Source of the DNA: Natribacillus halophilus
GTDB lineage: Bacteria; Bacillota; Bacilli; Bacillales; Marinococcaceae
Assembly: GCF_900100185.1 (NCBI RefSeq)
Contig: NZ_FNEN01000003.1
Span: forward strand, 16,957-80,956
Direction of reading: 5' to 3'
Length of the DNA: 64,000 nucleotides
Shown: piece after piece, positions 52,505 through 62,248 of the stretch
Layout of the letters: each line of letters starts with the position of its first letter
Position numbering within the stretch: the stretch's first letter is position 1
Translations under genes and position numbers: made by a program
The notes under the pieces: model-generated
The model's database searches: none
Seen by the model: only the letters and a program-made list of their open reading frames with translations
Told to the model about the DNA's origin: nothing

Positions 52505-53167
52505 TTATGAGAAGTAAGAAGCCAATACTTCAACGCCATTTTCCGAAACAACCGTATGGCCGTATTCGCGAATACGATGGATGGAGACATCCGATTCCTC
52601 CCCGTATTCCAATACACGGCTTAAAATGTTGTCCTGTTCTTCTTCATCATAAAAGTCATCGAACTCGATGTGAAGATAATACACGTTTTCAAGGGCATAA
52701 ACTTCATTTTGCACGTAATCCAACTTGACAGCCTTGCTTAGCGTGATCAAGTCTTCCAAGTCCGCAAAAGCAATCACAATGCTGAGCGGGTCAGTGGTGT
52801 TCGCTCCATCTCTATCCTTTTGCCGTGAACGCAACTGATCATCCAACATGTCAATGATGTTATCATCAACATCATTGTCATCTTTATCCTTGCCGACAGG
52901 TATTTCCAGTTTCACATTGCCATCATTCATCTGCCCACGGGTAATGACGATCTCCAGACCGTTATTAAAGGCCTGAACCTGGATCCATAAAGGTCCTTCA
53001 ATTTCAAAATCCTCATGATCATACGCTTCGTTAATCATTTCAAAGAAGAATTCTTCTCCCCGCTCACGGTTATACCAGATTTCATCGCTATCGAAGCCTC
53101 TGTCCTCGATATCCGCGTAAGTGACATAGAATTTGATGGTTGTATCATTAATTCTTTCGATTTCCAC
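52505..53167 (-). CDS. mecA: Adapter protein MecA
   Basis: MecA brings ComK and other proteins to ClpC/ClpP. The 220-residue product starts MEIERINDTTIKFYVTYADI, with the N-terminal substrate-binding domain (residues 1-85), an acidic linker (KDKDDNDVDDNIIDML) and the C-terminal ClpC-binding domain from about 125 (SIVIAFADLEDLITLSKAV, LENVYYLHIEFDDFYDEE). Ordinary length. GAGGAGG upstream. Competence adapter beside coiA, as in other Bacillus. Confidence 0.95.
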   Translation of the reverse strand: MEIERINDTTIKFYVTYADIEDRGFDSDEIWYNRERGEEFFFEMINEAYDHEDFEIEGPLWIQVQAFNNGLEIVITRGQMNDGNVKLEIPVGKDKDDNDVDDNIIDMLDDQLRSRQKDRDGANTTDPLSIVIAFADLEDLITLSKAVKLDYVQNEVYALENVYYLHIEFDDFYDEEEQDNILSRVLEYGEESDVSIHRIREYGHTVVSENGVEVLASYFS

Positions 53168-53391
53168 GATTTCTCCCTCCTCGGGTTAAAGTGGACTCGC
53201 TTTTTTATTTCCCTGGGTCCATGCACATCTTGTTTACCATTCTATACAAAATCCTTATTCCTGTTAAGGGAATTGTATCATTTCACACGCCCGGAATGCT
53301 ATCCTTAAGCCTGTAAAAAAAGCAACTTTTCATCCCCGTTACTTTTACTTTATAAGGCATAACAATCCTTTATGAGCGTCAAGTCGGTTTT

Positions 53392-53430
53392 AAAGAAAAA
53401 AACTTCTACCTTTTTGGGGATAGAAGTTTG
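53392..53430 (-). terminator. Terminator of spx
   Basis: AAACTTCTA...TAGAAGTTT stem; minus strand ends with a T-run (TTTTTTTC). Confidence 0.65.
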
Positions 53431-53442
53431 ATTGTTGGCGAA

Positions 53443-53838
53443 TTAATTCACGAGCTTTTGCGCTTCCTGCAAAAAGTAGGTGCGTATTTTTCTCGGTAAG
53501 AACCGACGAATTTCCGCTTCATTATACCCGACTTGCAAGCGTTTGTCATCAAATATGATCGGTCTTCTCAACAACCCGGGATGTTCGCTTATGAGCTCAA
53601 ACAGACGCTGGAGAGACAACGTATCGACATCGATGTCCAATTCCTGAAAAATCTTCGAGCGCTTCGATACGATTTCATCCGTCCCATCCTCTGTCATCCG
53701 GATCACATCCTTGACCTCCTCGACAGAAAGGGGCTCTGCGAAAACATTCCGCTCCTTAAAGGGGATATCGTGTTCTTCCAACCACCCTTTAGCCTTTCGA
53801 CAAGAAGTACAGCTCGGTGAAGTTAATAACGTCACCAC
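53443..53838 (-). CDS. spx: Transcriptional regulator Spx
   Basis: Spx binds the RNA polymerase alpha subunit and turns on the thiol-oxidative stress response. The 131-residue product is full length: redox switch CTSCRKAK (C10xxC13), [30 protein letters not shown] (with the Arg/Gly helix needed for polymerase contact), [13 protein letters not shown]. Regulated by YjbH and ClpXP; the adaptor gene is nearby. AGGGTC-type binding site before the start. Confidence 0.95.
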   Translation of the reverse strand: MVTLLTSPSCTSCRKAKGWLEEHDIPFKERNVFAEPLSVEEVKDVIRMTEDGTDEIVSKRSKIFQELDIDVDTLSLQRLFELISEHPGLLRRPIIFDDKRLQVGYNEAEIRRFLPRKIRTYFLQEAQKLVN

Positions 53839-54126
53839 GTTGACCCTCTCCTTTCAACCAATTGACGTTCATCCTATGCAATACTTAAAATACATTTATG
53901 CTAAAAGTGTTCGACAAATATTTCCCGTGATAGACAAGTGTCACCGATATATCCACATTTATAATTATACAATAATGGTTCTAATGTAGCAAGTGTTCAT
54001 TTGCTTTTTAACAGAATTATACTCGTTGCATTACATCCTCAATTCCCGCAATCGTAACCATTTAAACATATCAATTGGTCTCATCTTTTTTCTCAGTTAC
54101 ATTTTGTGACATTTCAATGACTTTTA
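53839..54126. other. Gene-free stretch upstream of spx
   Basis: AT-rich. It must hold the spx promoter (minus strand) but I could not settle on one -35/-10 pair. No coding frame worth reporting. Confidence 0.3.
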
Positions 54127-55218
54127 TCAGTCATCCGGCGCATAATTGACTCCTTCTGTATAGGTGTTCCCGGCATTCCAAAGTAAGTATTCATCGATGC
54201 CGTTATCATTTAAAGCGCGAATTTGCGCTTCCACTTCTTCCGCTCCATAAGGAATATAATTACCCTTGCCCAACCAGGAAGCGGTAAAATCCTGTATCCA
54301 CGGCCTTGTCACCGGCGCTTCATCGAGAGACGCCAATACCTCATGTTCGACTTCGGCATAAGCATTCGTTAGCGCGTAAGGTTCTTTATCAGGGGTCTCT
54401 ATGCCAAAATGCGACGTCCAGTGACTCGGATAAATCATCGCGGAAATGACATCGACATTTTCCGCGATCATGGAAAAGTTTTGGCCGATCCCCGGGGCTT
54501 CGTCGATCGTTGCCGCATACCCGAAAATATCGACGGAAATGTCCACATCATAAGCGGACAGCTCCTCCCGTGCATAAGTAACAAAGTCCGAGACGGCATC
54601 TACACGCACCCGTGCCCCTTTACTCTCGGAAGCCGCGTAATCCCCCAGGCTATAATCCAGATCGTCAGCACGGGTTTCAAACCCTTCCGGAAAACGAACG
54701 TAGTCGAATTGTATGTCCTGAAAACCTAGCTCGGCCGCTTGTTTGGCAACCTCAACATTGTAGTCCCATACGTCTTTTTCAAAGGGATTGACAAAAGAAT
54801 CTCCCTGTCGATTCGACCATAAAGAACCGTTCTCGAGAAAAGACCAATCAGGACGGGCTTGAGACAGAAGACTATCCTTGAACGTCACAATTCGCGCGAT
54901 CGGATAAATATCATGCTCAGCCAATGTTTCCATTAACGCTTCAACATCGCCAAGCTTATCCCGGGAGACGGATTCATATCGAGGATCGTCAGATGTAAAA
55001 GTCAGAAAGCCCTGGTCATCCTTAACATCGATGACCATGGCATTTAAATCCGAATGATCAACAAAATCGATGAGACTGTCCATCTTGTTTCCGCCGGCAG
55101 TATGTCCTGTTATGTAAATGCCTCTTACAGCATCCGGAGATTCGAAGTCATAGCTGTATCCACATGTGATTAAAGCGACCGCCAGAAGACAAGTCGCGCC
55201 CATTTTCCATTTCCCCAT
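54127..55218 (-). CDS. Putative glycoside hydrolase, DUF4015 type
   Basis: The product has 363 residues. It begins with a hydrophobic signal (GATCLLAVALITCGYSYDFE; the cysteine may be a lipobox). The TIM-barrel-like domain shows RGIYITGHTAGG, LNAMVIDVKDDQGFLTF, YPIARIVTFKDSLL, ADLGFQDIQFDYVRFPEG-like (AAELGFQDIQFDYVRFPEG) and DISVDIFGYAA, landmarks of DUF4015, a family of putative wall or polysaccharide hydrolases in alkaliphilic Bacillaceae. Substrate unknown. The D/E at FDYVRFP is probably catalytic. Confidence 0.8.
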   Translation of the reverse strand: MGKWKMGATCLLAVALITCGYSYDFESPDAVRGIYITGHTAGGNKMDSLIDFVDHSDLNAMVIDVKDDQGFLTFTSDDPRYESVSRDKLGDVEALMETLAEHDIYPIARIVTFKDSLLSQARPDWSFLENGSLWSNRQGDSFVNPFEKDVWDYNVEVAKQAAELGFQDIQFDYVRFPEGFETRADDLDYSLGDYAASESKGARVRVDAVSDFVTYAREELSAYDVDISVDIFGYAATIDEAPGIGQNFSMIAENVDVISAMIYPSHWTSHFGIETPDKEPYALTNAYAEVEHEVLASLDEAPVTRPWIQDFTASWLGKGNYIPYGAEEVEAQIRALNDNGIDEYLLWNAGNTYTEGVNYAPDD

Positions 55219-55348
55219 CGGTGTCCAGCCACCCTCCTTTATGTCTTCTCAGGATGTTCATCCTGGCCTTATATTATTTAAGTGCATTATAATTAACAGA
55301 TAATGGAATAAAAAAACCCTTTCTATGCAAACTAGACATGAACGTCCC

Positions 55349-55446
55349 GATAAAGAAAACTTGGCTTATCGCCAAGCCTTTAAGGCGATAATCCTTAGTT
55401 GCACTTATGCAGGATAAGAAAGTGGTTTATACTTTCTTACCTGCTA
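55349..55446 (+). repeat. Two-hairpin dispersed repeat, copy G
   Basis: Longest clear copy: ATAAAGAAAACTTGGCTTAT, GGCTTATCGCCAAGCC...GGCGATAATCC, TTAGTTGCACTTATG, GCAGGATAAGAAAGT...ACTTTCTTACCTGC. ATAAAG stands at both ends (55350 and 55447), a possible target duplication. The right end touches the ribosome binding site of the next gene. Confidence 0.85.
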
Positions 55447-55453
55447 ATAAAGG

Positions 55454-56428
55454 ATGATGACAGTGGTTTTTGTTGTATTCATCGTCGCGGCCATTATCAC
55501 CTTCGCTGCCGCGACGAAACTCTCTACATATGCGGATGCCCTTAGCCGTTTATCGGGCCTGGGCTCTCTTTTGATCGGCACCTTTCTTTTAGCGGTGGCC
55601 ACGGCCCTGCCGGAAGTAACCACGACGGTGACCGCGGTGTTTTTGGATAATCCCGACATGGCTGTCGGCAACATTCTCGGCAGTAATCATTTTAACCTCT
55701 TGATTCTTGCTGTTTTCGATATCATATACAGAAAAAGAAAAATGCTCGCGCACATCTATAAGCAACAGCGTTACACGGCGTTGTTCGGCGTTTTCATGAC
55801 GCTCGTCATAGCCTTGGCCATATTTATGAGGCTCGACATCCCCATCCTTACCATTGGTATCGATGCCCTTATTATCGTCGCTCTTTATTTACTCAGTTTG
55901 TGGATCATCCAGCGTACTCCTGTTCCCGAGCAAGAGAAAAACCATTCGTCGCAAGAAGAGGAATACAGCCTCAAACATGCGCTGATGGGTTTTATCATTA
56001 TGGCAATCATCATTTTTATCTCCGGGACGGCCCTCACCCTTTCGGGTGACCAAATCGCGCTCATTACCGGGCTCGGTTCGAGTTTTGTCGGCAGCTTTCT
56101 GATCGCGGGTTCAACATCTCTTCCGGAAGTCGTTACGGTATTAACGGCCATGCGCTTGAATAACGAAAATTTGGCGGCTGCCTCCATATACGGAAGCAAT
56201 TTATTCAACATGTTGCTGCTGGTGGTATGCGACCTGATCTACCGGGGGCCTATCCTGCAGTCTATATCGCTGAGCCATGCGGTTACCGCAATCTTCCTGC
56301 TCATTAACAGCTCCCTCGTCTGTTATGCGATGTTTGCCAGGAAAAACCGCAGATTTTATACATGGCCGTCTCTCGTTATGATATTGTTCTACATATTGAC
56401 GATGGTCTGGCTCTATTATTCATCCTGA
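55454..56428 (+). CDS. Sodium/calcium exchanger family protein
   Basis: The product has 324 residues, a CaCA-family cation antiporter with about ten helices. The two alpha repeats are visible: FLLAVATALPEVTTTVTAVF and GNILGSNHFNLLILAV; FLIAGSTSLPEVVTVLTAM and ASIYGSNLFNMLLLVV. The (A/S)-T-(A/S)-LPE motifs hold the cation-binding glutamates. Its leader RNA contains repeat copy G, ending about 8 nt from the start. Convergent with the TlpA-like gene, with a 13-nt overlap. Confidence 0.85.
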   Translation: MMTVVFVVFIVAAIITFAAATKLSTYADALSRLSGLGSLLIGTFLLAVATALPEVTTTVTAVFLDNPDMAVGNILGSNHFNLLILAVFDIIYRKRKMLAHIYKQQRYTALFGVFMTLVIALAIFMRLDIPILTIGIDALIIVALYLLSLWIIQRTPVPEQEKNHSSQEEEYSLKHALMGFIIMAIIIFISGTALTLSGDQIALITGLGSSFVGSFLIAGSTSLPEVVTVLTAMRLNNENLAAASIYGSNLFNMLLLVVCDLIYRGPILQSISLSHAVTAIFLLINSSLVCYAMFARKNRRFYTWPSLVMILFYILTMVWLYYSS

Positions 56429-56922
56429 CCCGCAAACGCCTGCAGCACTTCTTCTTTATTCAATGGCCCATAAAAAGGTTTAATGATCTCCTGCTGTTCA
56501 TCGATGGCGTATGTCGTCGGGATGCCCTGGACACCGTAGCTTTTCGCAATCCGTCCATCATGGTCTATCACGACCGGCATATTTAATTCGTCGGCAAATG
56601 CTTCGATATCCGTTTCTTTTCGTTCTGAAGTCGCCATGTTCACCGCCAGCACTTCAATGCCGTCCGACTGCAGAGACTCATAATGGTCGGAGAGCTCCGG
56701 CAATTCCTGCTGGCACACTTCGCACCAGGTGGTGAAAAAAAGGAGCAATACATTTTTCCCGGCATAATCCTGGATGGAGACGGCGTTACCCTCCGTGTCC
56801 TTGGCGTCAAAGTTCACCGCCTGCATGACCGGAAGCGCGTCTTCTTCAGCCATTGCATCCTTTGGTACCGTAGCGACCATACATAACACTAAAACGATCA
56901 TACCGATATTGAGTTTTCGCAC
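56416..56922 (-). CDS. TlpA/ResA-like thiol-disulfide oxidoreductase
   Basis: The product has 168 residues. Signal sequence (LNIGMIVLVLCMVATVPKDAMA), then a thioredoxin fold with FFTTWCEVCQQELPEL (WCxxC) and YGVQGIPTTYAID (cis-Pro). ResA-like proteins reduce apocytochrome c or sporulation proteins outside the membrane. The CEVC pair matches the CEPC variation of ResA. Start at 56922; minus-strand promoter not identified. Confidence 0.8.
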   Translation of the reverse strand: MRKLNIGMIVLVLCMVATVPKDAMAEEDALPVMQAVNFDAKDTEGNAVSIQDYAGKNVLLLFFTTWCEVCQQELPELSDHYESLQSDGIEVLAVNMATSERKETDIEAFADELNMPVVIDHDGRIAKSYGVQGIPTTYAIDEQQEIIKPFYGPLNKEEVLQAFAGQDE

Positions 56923-56970
56923 ACGTCTCCCCCCAATTTTGTTATAATCGTCCCGTAAGGGTGATGAAAA

Positions 56971-57144
56971 ATGAGCGTAAGGGCAATGACGATCTTCCTT
57001 GCCATCGTGCTTGCTGTCTTGATCCTGTTTGAAAACCGTACAGGGTCTAACACAGGGTTTTTCCCTTATATAATACTGCTGCTTGTCACACCGTTGTTCA
57101 TCTATGACATTTGGCGGCGCCGAAAGACAGGGAGACCATCATAA
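56971..57144 (+). CDS. Small membrane protein, 57 residues
   Basis: Two hydrophobic helices (MTIFLAIVLAVLILF; GFFPYIILLLVTPLFIYDIW) end in a basic RRRKTGR tail. AAGGGTGA stands 6-7 nt before the ATG. Function unknown; it precedes trpS on the same strand. Confidence 0.6.
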   Translation: MSVRAMTIFLAIVLAVLILFENRTGSNTGFFPYIILLLVTPLFIYDIWRRRKTGRPS

Positions 57145-57176
57145 ATTTACTCTTTTTATATCATGCTCTAAAATAA

Positions 57177-58208
<1,032 letters not shown>

Positions 58209-58322
58209 CGTTTAGGTGCGCAGAGGGCGGTGCTGGCGCGTGGGTTCGGGGTGGCGCCTTTTTAACGGCATCTTCCGCGTTTGTCCACTGTGCGGGCAAC
58301 AACCCGGACCCCGAGCCGCGCC

Positions 58323-58363
58323 CAAATAAAAAGCACTGCCCCGCTTATATCGGTTCAGTGCTC
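58323..58363 (-). terminator. Terminator of the 38-residue peptide gene
   Basis: AGCACTG...CAGTGCT, followed on the minus strand by TTTTTATTTG. Confidence 0.65.
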
Positions 58364-58368
58364 CTTCG

Positions 58369-58485
58369 TCAATATTCTTTTCCTCTTTTTCTCCAGGTTT
58401 TTCCAACGAAAATGAAACCGCCAACGGTTCCGACAACCAATAACACCGTAAAGATTTGCATGATCAAGTAAGCCAGTCCATCCAT
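58369..58485 (-). CDS. Small membrane peptide, 38 residues
   Basis: The product starts MDGLAYLIMQIFTVLLVVG, then TVGGFIFVGKTWRKRGKEY: one membrane helix with a basic end inside. GGGAGGGGA lies 7 nt before the ATG, an unusually strong binding site. Own terminator. Function unknown. Confidence 0.7.
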   Translation of the reverse strand: MDGLAYLIMQIFTVLLVVGTVGGFIFVGKTWRKRGKEY

Positions 58486-58573
58486 GATGTCCCCTCCCTT
58501 TCATCCATACGTTTACTATTATAAAAGAGAAACGTATAACTGTAAATGAGGGAATAGTATAACCTACAGACGA

Positions 58574-59323
58574 TTATTTATGCATTTCACTTTCATGTTG
58601 CATATCCCAGAGCTTCTCAAAGAAGGGTTGCCCTTTGGCCATCGCTTCACAAAGCTCGTAATGATCTTTGCTCCATCCCAAGCACACTTCATTGTAAAGG
58701 GCCTGTAAGGCCTCCTCCCCGCTCATCATCTGGATATCCATGTATCTGGCCGGGGACCATTCGGTATACCAATAGCGAATTTCCGCATCTTGACCCGATG
58801 TGTCCAATTGGTCGATAATCATAAACAACAACTGCTTTAATTGTCGTTCCTTGCGTGTTAACCCTTTCATATACTCCGGGTGCGGAGAGAGAATATGGTA
58901 TTCTTTTTCCGTCGGCTCCCCTTCTTCCCCGAAACCAGGTTCTTCAGATTGTTCGATGGCCTCAAGGGCCAGTTTTTCCTGGCGAGGGGTCATGCGACTT
59001 TTGCGAATCGGGGTTTCATACCCGAGGGTGTCGACGACCAGGGTAGCCTCCCCATTCGTTGCAATAAAACAATAATCGAGCGGAAGCTTGGACATATTTT
59101 TACGAAGGGCACTCTTTCGGTGCACAGCATCAAGCAACGGTTGCGGAATCGTGTCCAGACTATTCTCCAGTTGGTCGTATAGATGGTCGGTGACCCTGAC
59201 AACCTCCGCGATATCGAGCACTTCTATGCGATCTTCACTTCGCCATTCATGAAACGGACAAATATTGTATCCATTTTCTTCGCCTTCAAACCAATTGACC
59301 CACACATCACGAATCCGGGCCAT
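58574..59323 (-). CDS. yjbA: YjbA family protein (DUF3603)
   Basis: The product has 249 residues, soluble. It starts RIRDVWVNWFEGEENGYNIC, and holds PLDYCFIATNGEATLVVDT and RYWYTEWSPARYMDIQMM, matching YjbA, a conserved Bacillus protein of unknown function. The location next to trpS in opposite orientation is conserved in B. subtilis. Confidence 0.85.
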   Translation of the reverse strand: MARIRDVWVNWFEGEENGYNICPFHEWRSEDRIEVLDIAEVVRVTDHLYDQLENSLDTIPQPLLDAVHRKSALRKNMSKLPLDYCFIATNGEATLVVDTLGYETPIRKSRMTPRQEKLALEAIEQSEEPGFGEEGEPTEKEYHILSPHPEYMKGLTRKERQLKQLLFMIIDQLDTSGQDAEIRYWYTEWSPARYMDIQMMSGEEALQALYNEVCLGWSKDHYELCEAMAKGQPFFEKLWDMQHESEMHK

Positions 59324-59407
59324 CTGGAAGCCCCCTTCCTATACGAGAAATCGTACCTACAGTATAGTCGGGGATGAGAGAATTTATTCTGCGTCGTCTT
59401 TATCAAT

Positions 59408-59632
59408 TTATTTTTTCCTGGTGCGCGACAGACAAATAAGGCCGATCACCGCGAGCAGCAAACCACCGGCGAATAGATACAGTTCAGGTATCAGGATAAT
59501 GAAATGCCAGTACTCGTACAGGCTAAAGCCGGAGACGGTTAAATTCAAATAACCGATGAGGCCAATGCCTCCCACTACGGCAAGCAGTATCCCCAGGAGC
59601 GCCACTGATACCCAGAATGCAATGATGATCAC
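59408..59632 (-). CDS. Small membrane protein, about 74 residues
   Basis: Two membrane helices are clear (FWVSVALLGILLAVVGGIGL; FIILIPELYLFAGGLLLAVIG) and the tail is SRTRKK. The start is unsure: GTG at 59632 has AGAAAGG directly before it, with the spacing too short. Function unknown. Confidence 0.5.
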   Translation of the reverse strand: MIIIAFWVSVALLGILLAVVGGIGLIGYLNLTVSGFSLYEYWHFIILIPELYLFAGGLLLAVIGLICLSRTRKK

Positions 59633-59704
59633 CCTTTCTGATTGAACGCCTATAATATTGTATATGACTGGATCACACACGTATGCCAGGCTTAGGAGGA
59701 AAAG

Positions 59705-62236
59705 ATGAAAATTATCGCCGCCCATAAACATACGGATTTTGACGCCCTCGCCTCCCTCGTCGCCGCGAAAAAATTGCATCCGGAGGCGGACGTTTTCCTG
59801 CCGGAAACGCTGAGCCCGAATGTCAAACAATATATGGCCATCTACCGCGATCAGTTCCCGTATATTGATAAGCAGCAAGAAATAAAACAAGACATCGACG
59901 AGCTGATCCTGGTGGATACGAGCAGCCAAACGAGGACGGGCGATGAGCTCAAGGACGTACACGCGAAAACCTTAAAGATCTATGATCACCACCCGGAGAG
60001 TTTTCACCTCTCCTATCCCGGGGAAACGGCAGCCGTGGGAGCGACGATTACGATTCTCATAGAACACATACGCGAACAGGAACTTACACTCAGCGACTGG
60101 GAACGTACGTTATTCGCCCTCGGTTTATATACGGATACCGGATCCTTCACTTATGAGCATACGACGAGCCGGGATGTGCAAGCGCTTCTGTTTTTATTTC
60201 AGGAAGGGATCTCCCTTGAGGTCGTTCATCGTTTTTCCCATGCTTCTTTTTCCGACGAGCAAACCGATCTTCTGCTGCAACTTCTGCAAAATGGGAAGGC
60301 GCACGATGTGGGCGGCGTCTCCATCATGATCGGGAACATCTCGAGTGCATCCTTCATCGATCATCTCAACCTTATCGTGGAAAAGTGGCTCGATGTCGCG
60401 AACGCCGACGCTTGCATCGCGATCGCGCACATGAAAAAAACGATTTTTATAACGGCACGGAGTCAGCATCAACGCATCGATGTTTCCCGGGCCTTGCAGA
60501 TTTTCGACGGTGGAGGCCATGAGAATGCAGCGGCGGCGACCGTAAAGGACAAAGAGCCCTCAGAAGTGGAAGCAAACCTTCTCGACCAACTGTCAACGGC
60601 GGTTAAACCGGCCCTTGTCGCCAAGCAAATAATGAGTCATCCGGTCAAATCCGTCAGCCCGGACACATCCATTGAAACCGTCAGGGAGGAGATCGTGCGC
60701 TACGGCCATTCCGGTTTTCCCGTCGTAAGGGACAACCAACTGGCCGGGATGATCTCCCGCCGGGACGTGGACAAAGCCTTTCATCACGGTCTTGGGCATG
60801 CCCCGGTCAAAGGGCACATGAGCGAGCAGCTGATTACTTGTGAGGCGGGCACGACCTCCGAAGATGTCCAGCGCATCATGATCGGGCACGATATCGGACG
60901 ATTGCCTGTCATAGCCAACGACGAATTGATCGGCATCATTTCCCGTTCGGATCTTTTAAAATTGAATCACGATAAAACTTATGAGAAAGAGCAAACACGA
61001 AAACGCAATCTCATCGATACGATGATCCACTCCCTGTCTACGGACAATTATCATTTGCTTAAGACCATTGGCCAAATCGCTGATGAAGAGCACGTTGACG
61101 CTTATTTAATCGGCGGGATCGTACGTGACTTTTTGCTTCAGCGCGAAAATGAAGACATCGACATCATGATCGAAGGAGACGGTATCGCCTTTGCGGAAGC
61201 AGCGGCGCGCCGGTTAGGCGGAAAACTGTATACCCATGAAAGCTTTCAGACGGCTAAAATTCTGCTCGAAAGCGGTAAGTCCATCGATATCGCCTCTGCA
61301 CGGGCGGAATATTATGATGCACCTTCCAGCCTCCCGAGCGTCACGTTTTCAAACTTGCATGAAGACCTTTACAGGCGGGATTTCACGTTTAACGCGCTGG
61401 CCATTCAGCTTAATGAAGTTTCTTTCGGCAGACTCATCGACCCTTTCGGGGGCGAAGAAGATCTGCAGAAAGGGAACATACGGGTGCTTCACAATCTCAG
61501 CTTTATCGAGGATCCTACGCGCATTTTACGTGCCATTCGGTTTGAATTAAAATTCGACTATACACTTGCTGCCGACACGAGGCGGTTTGCCGTACAGGCA
61601 ACATCGGCTATCGCCCGCTTATCCGCGGATCGAATCAAGGCTGAATTTAACCGGTTGTTTCCGGAAGTTACAGCAGCTGCTTCGTTCAAACGGCTGGAAG
61701 AGCTCGAGCTGCTGGCTGCTTTTATTCCCTTTGCTTCCTGGTCCGAACAGAGCAGACGAATGTTACAAAAGATAGAAAACGAACAGCTACCGGAAAACGT
61801 TCAGACCATCTCACGACTGCTCCCTCTATTTATTTTTGATGGGAACCTGCAACATCTTGCCCGTTTTGCCTTGACGAAACCTGAAAAACAGCTGTTAAAT
61901 GATTTTGCACAATGGCTCGCCCTGGATGAGGCGGCGTTTGCATCGCTGGGTACGCTTCACGAAAGCATTCACGGGATGGAGGAAACGGCCCTTTTTATTT
62001 TTGAAACATATGCGGAGGTAGCCGAACAACAAAGGAGAGCATTGCTGATCCGGCAATACCGTAAACAACGGCAGCACATCCCTCTTTTAGTCACAGGCGA
62101 GGATTTAAAGGCATTGCCCATCGCACCGGGGCCGCAGTACAAACATTTTCTTTTAAAAGTGGAAAGCTTATGGCTGGAGGACAAGATTAAAACCCGCGAT
62201 GAAGCGCTTCAGTGGCTGAGATCCGAAGCGAATTAA
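59705..62236 (+). CDS. DHH-CBS-tRNA nucleotidyltransferase fusion (A-adding type)
   Basis: The product has 843 residues with three parts. Residues 1-300 form a DHH/DHHA1 phosphoesterase (AAHKHTDFDALASLVAA, LILVDTS, KIYDHHPESF, FDGGGHENAAAA). Residues 305-430 are two CBS domains (IMSHPVKSVSPDTSIETV; MISRRDVDKAF; GIISRSDLLKL). Residues 470-840 are a class II nucleotidyltransferase: YLIGGIVRDFLLQRENEDID (GGxVRD, DxD), RRDFTFNALAIQLNE, LIDPFGG, EDPTRILRAIRFELKFD. This architecture is known from A-adding enzymes in species with split CC- and A-adding activities, such as Aquifex and some bacilli. It would complete or repair the tRNA 3' CCA end. Confidence 0.85.
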   Translation: MKIIAAHKHTDFDALASLVAAKKLHPEADVFLPETLSPNVKQYMAIYRDQFPYIDKQQEIKQDIDELILVDTSSQTRTGDELKDVHAKTLKIYDHHPESFHLSYPGETAAVGATITILIEHIREQELTLSDWERTLFALGLYTDTGSFTYEHTTSRDVQALLFLFQEGISLEVVHRFSHASFSDEQTDLLLQLLQNGKAHDVGGVSIMIGNISSASFIDHLNLIVEKWLDVANADACIAIAHMKKTIFITARSQHQRIDVSRALQIFDGGGHENAAAATVKDKEPSEVEANLLDQLSTAVKPALVAKQIMSHPVKSVSPDTSIETVREEIVRYGHSGFPVVRDNQLAGMISRRDVDKAFHHGLGHAPVKGHMSEQLITCEAGTTSEDVQRIMIGHDIGRLPVIANDELIGIISRSDLLKLNHDKTYEKEQTRKRNLIDTMIHSLSTDNYHLLKTIGQIADEEHVDAYLIGGIVRDFLLQRENEDIDIMIEGDGIAFAEAAARRLGGKLYTHESFQTAKILLESGKSIDIASARAEYYDAPSSLPSVTFSNLHEDLYRRDFTFNALAIQLNEVSFGRLIDPFGGEEDLQKGNIRVLHNLSFIEDPTRILRAIRFELKFDYTLAADTRRFAVQATSAIARLSADRIKAEFNRLFPEVTAAASFKRLEELELLAAFIPFASWSEQSRRMLQKIENEQLPENVQTISRLLPLFIFDGNLQHLARFALTKPEKQLLNDFAQWLALDEAAFASLGTLHESIHGMEETALFIFETYAEVAEQQRRALLIRQYRKQRQHIPLLVTGEDLKALPIAPGPQYKHFLLKVESLWLEDKIKTRDEALQWLRSEAN

Positions 62237-62248
62237 GGAGGAAAAAAT

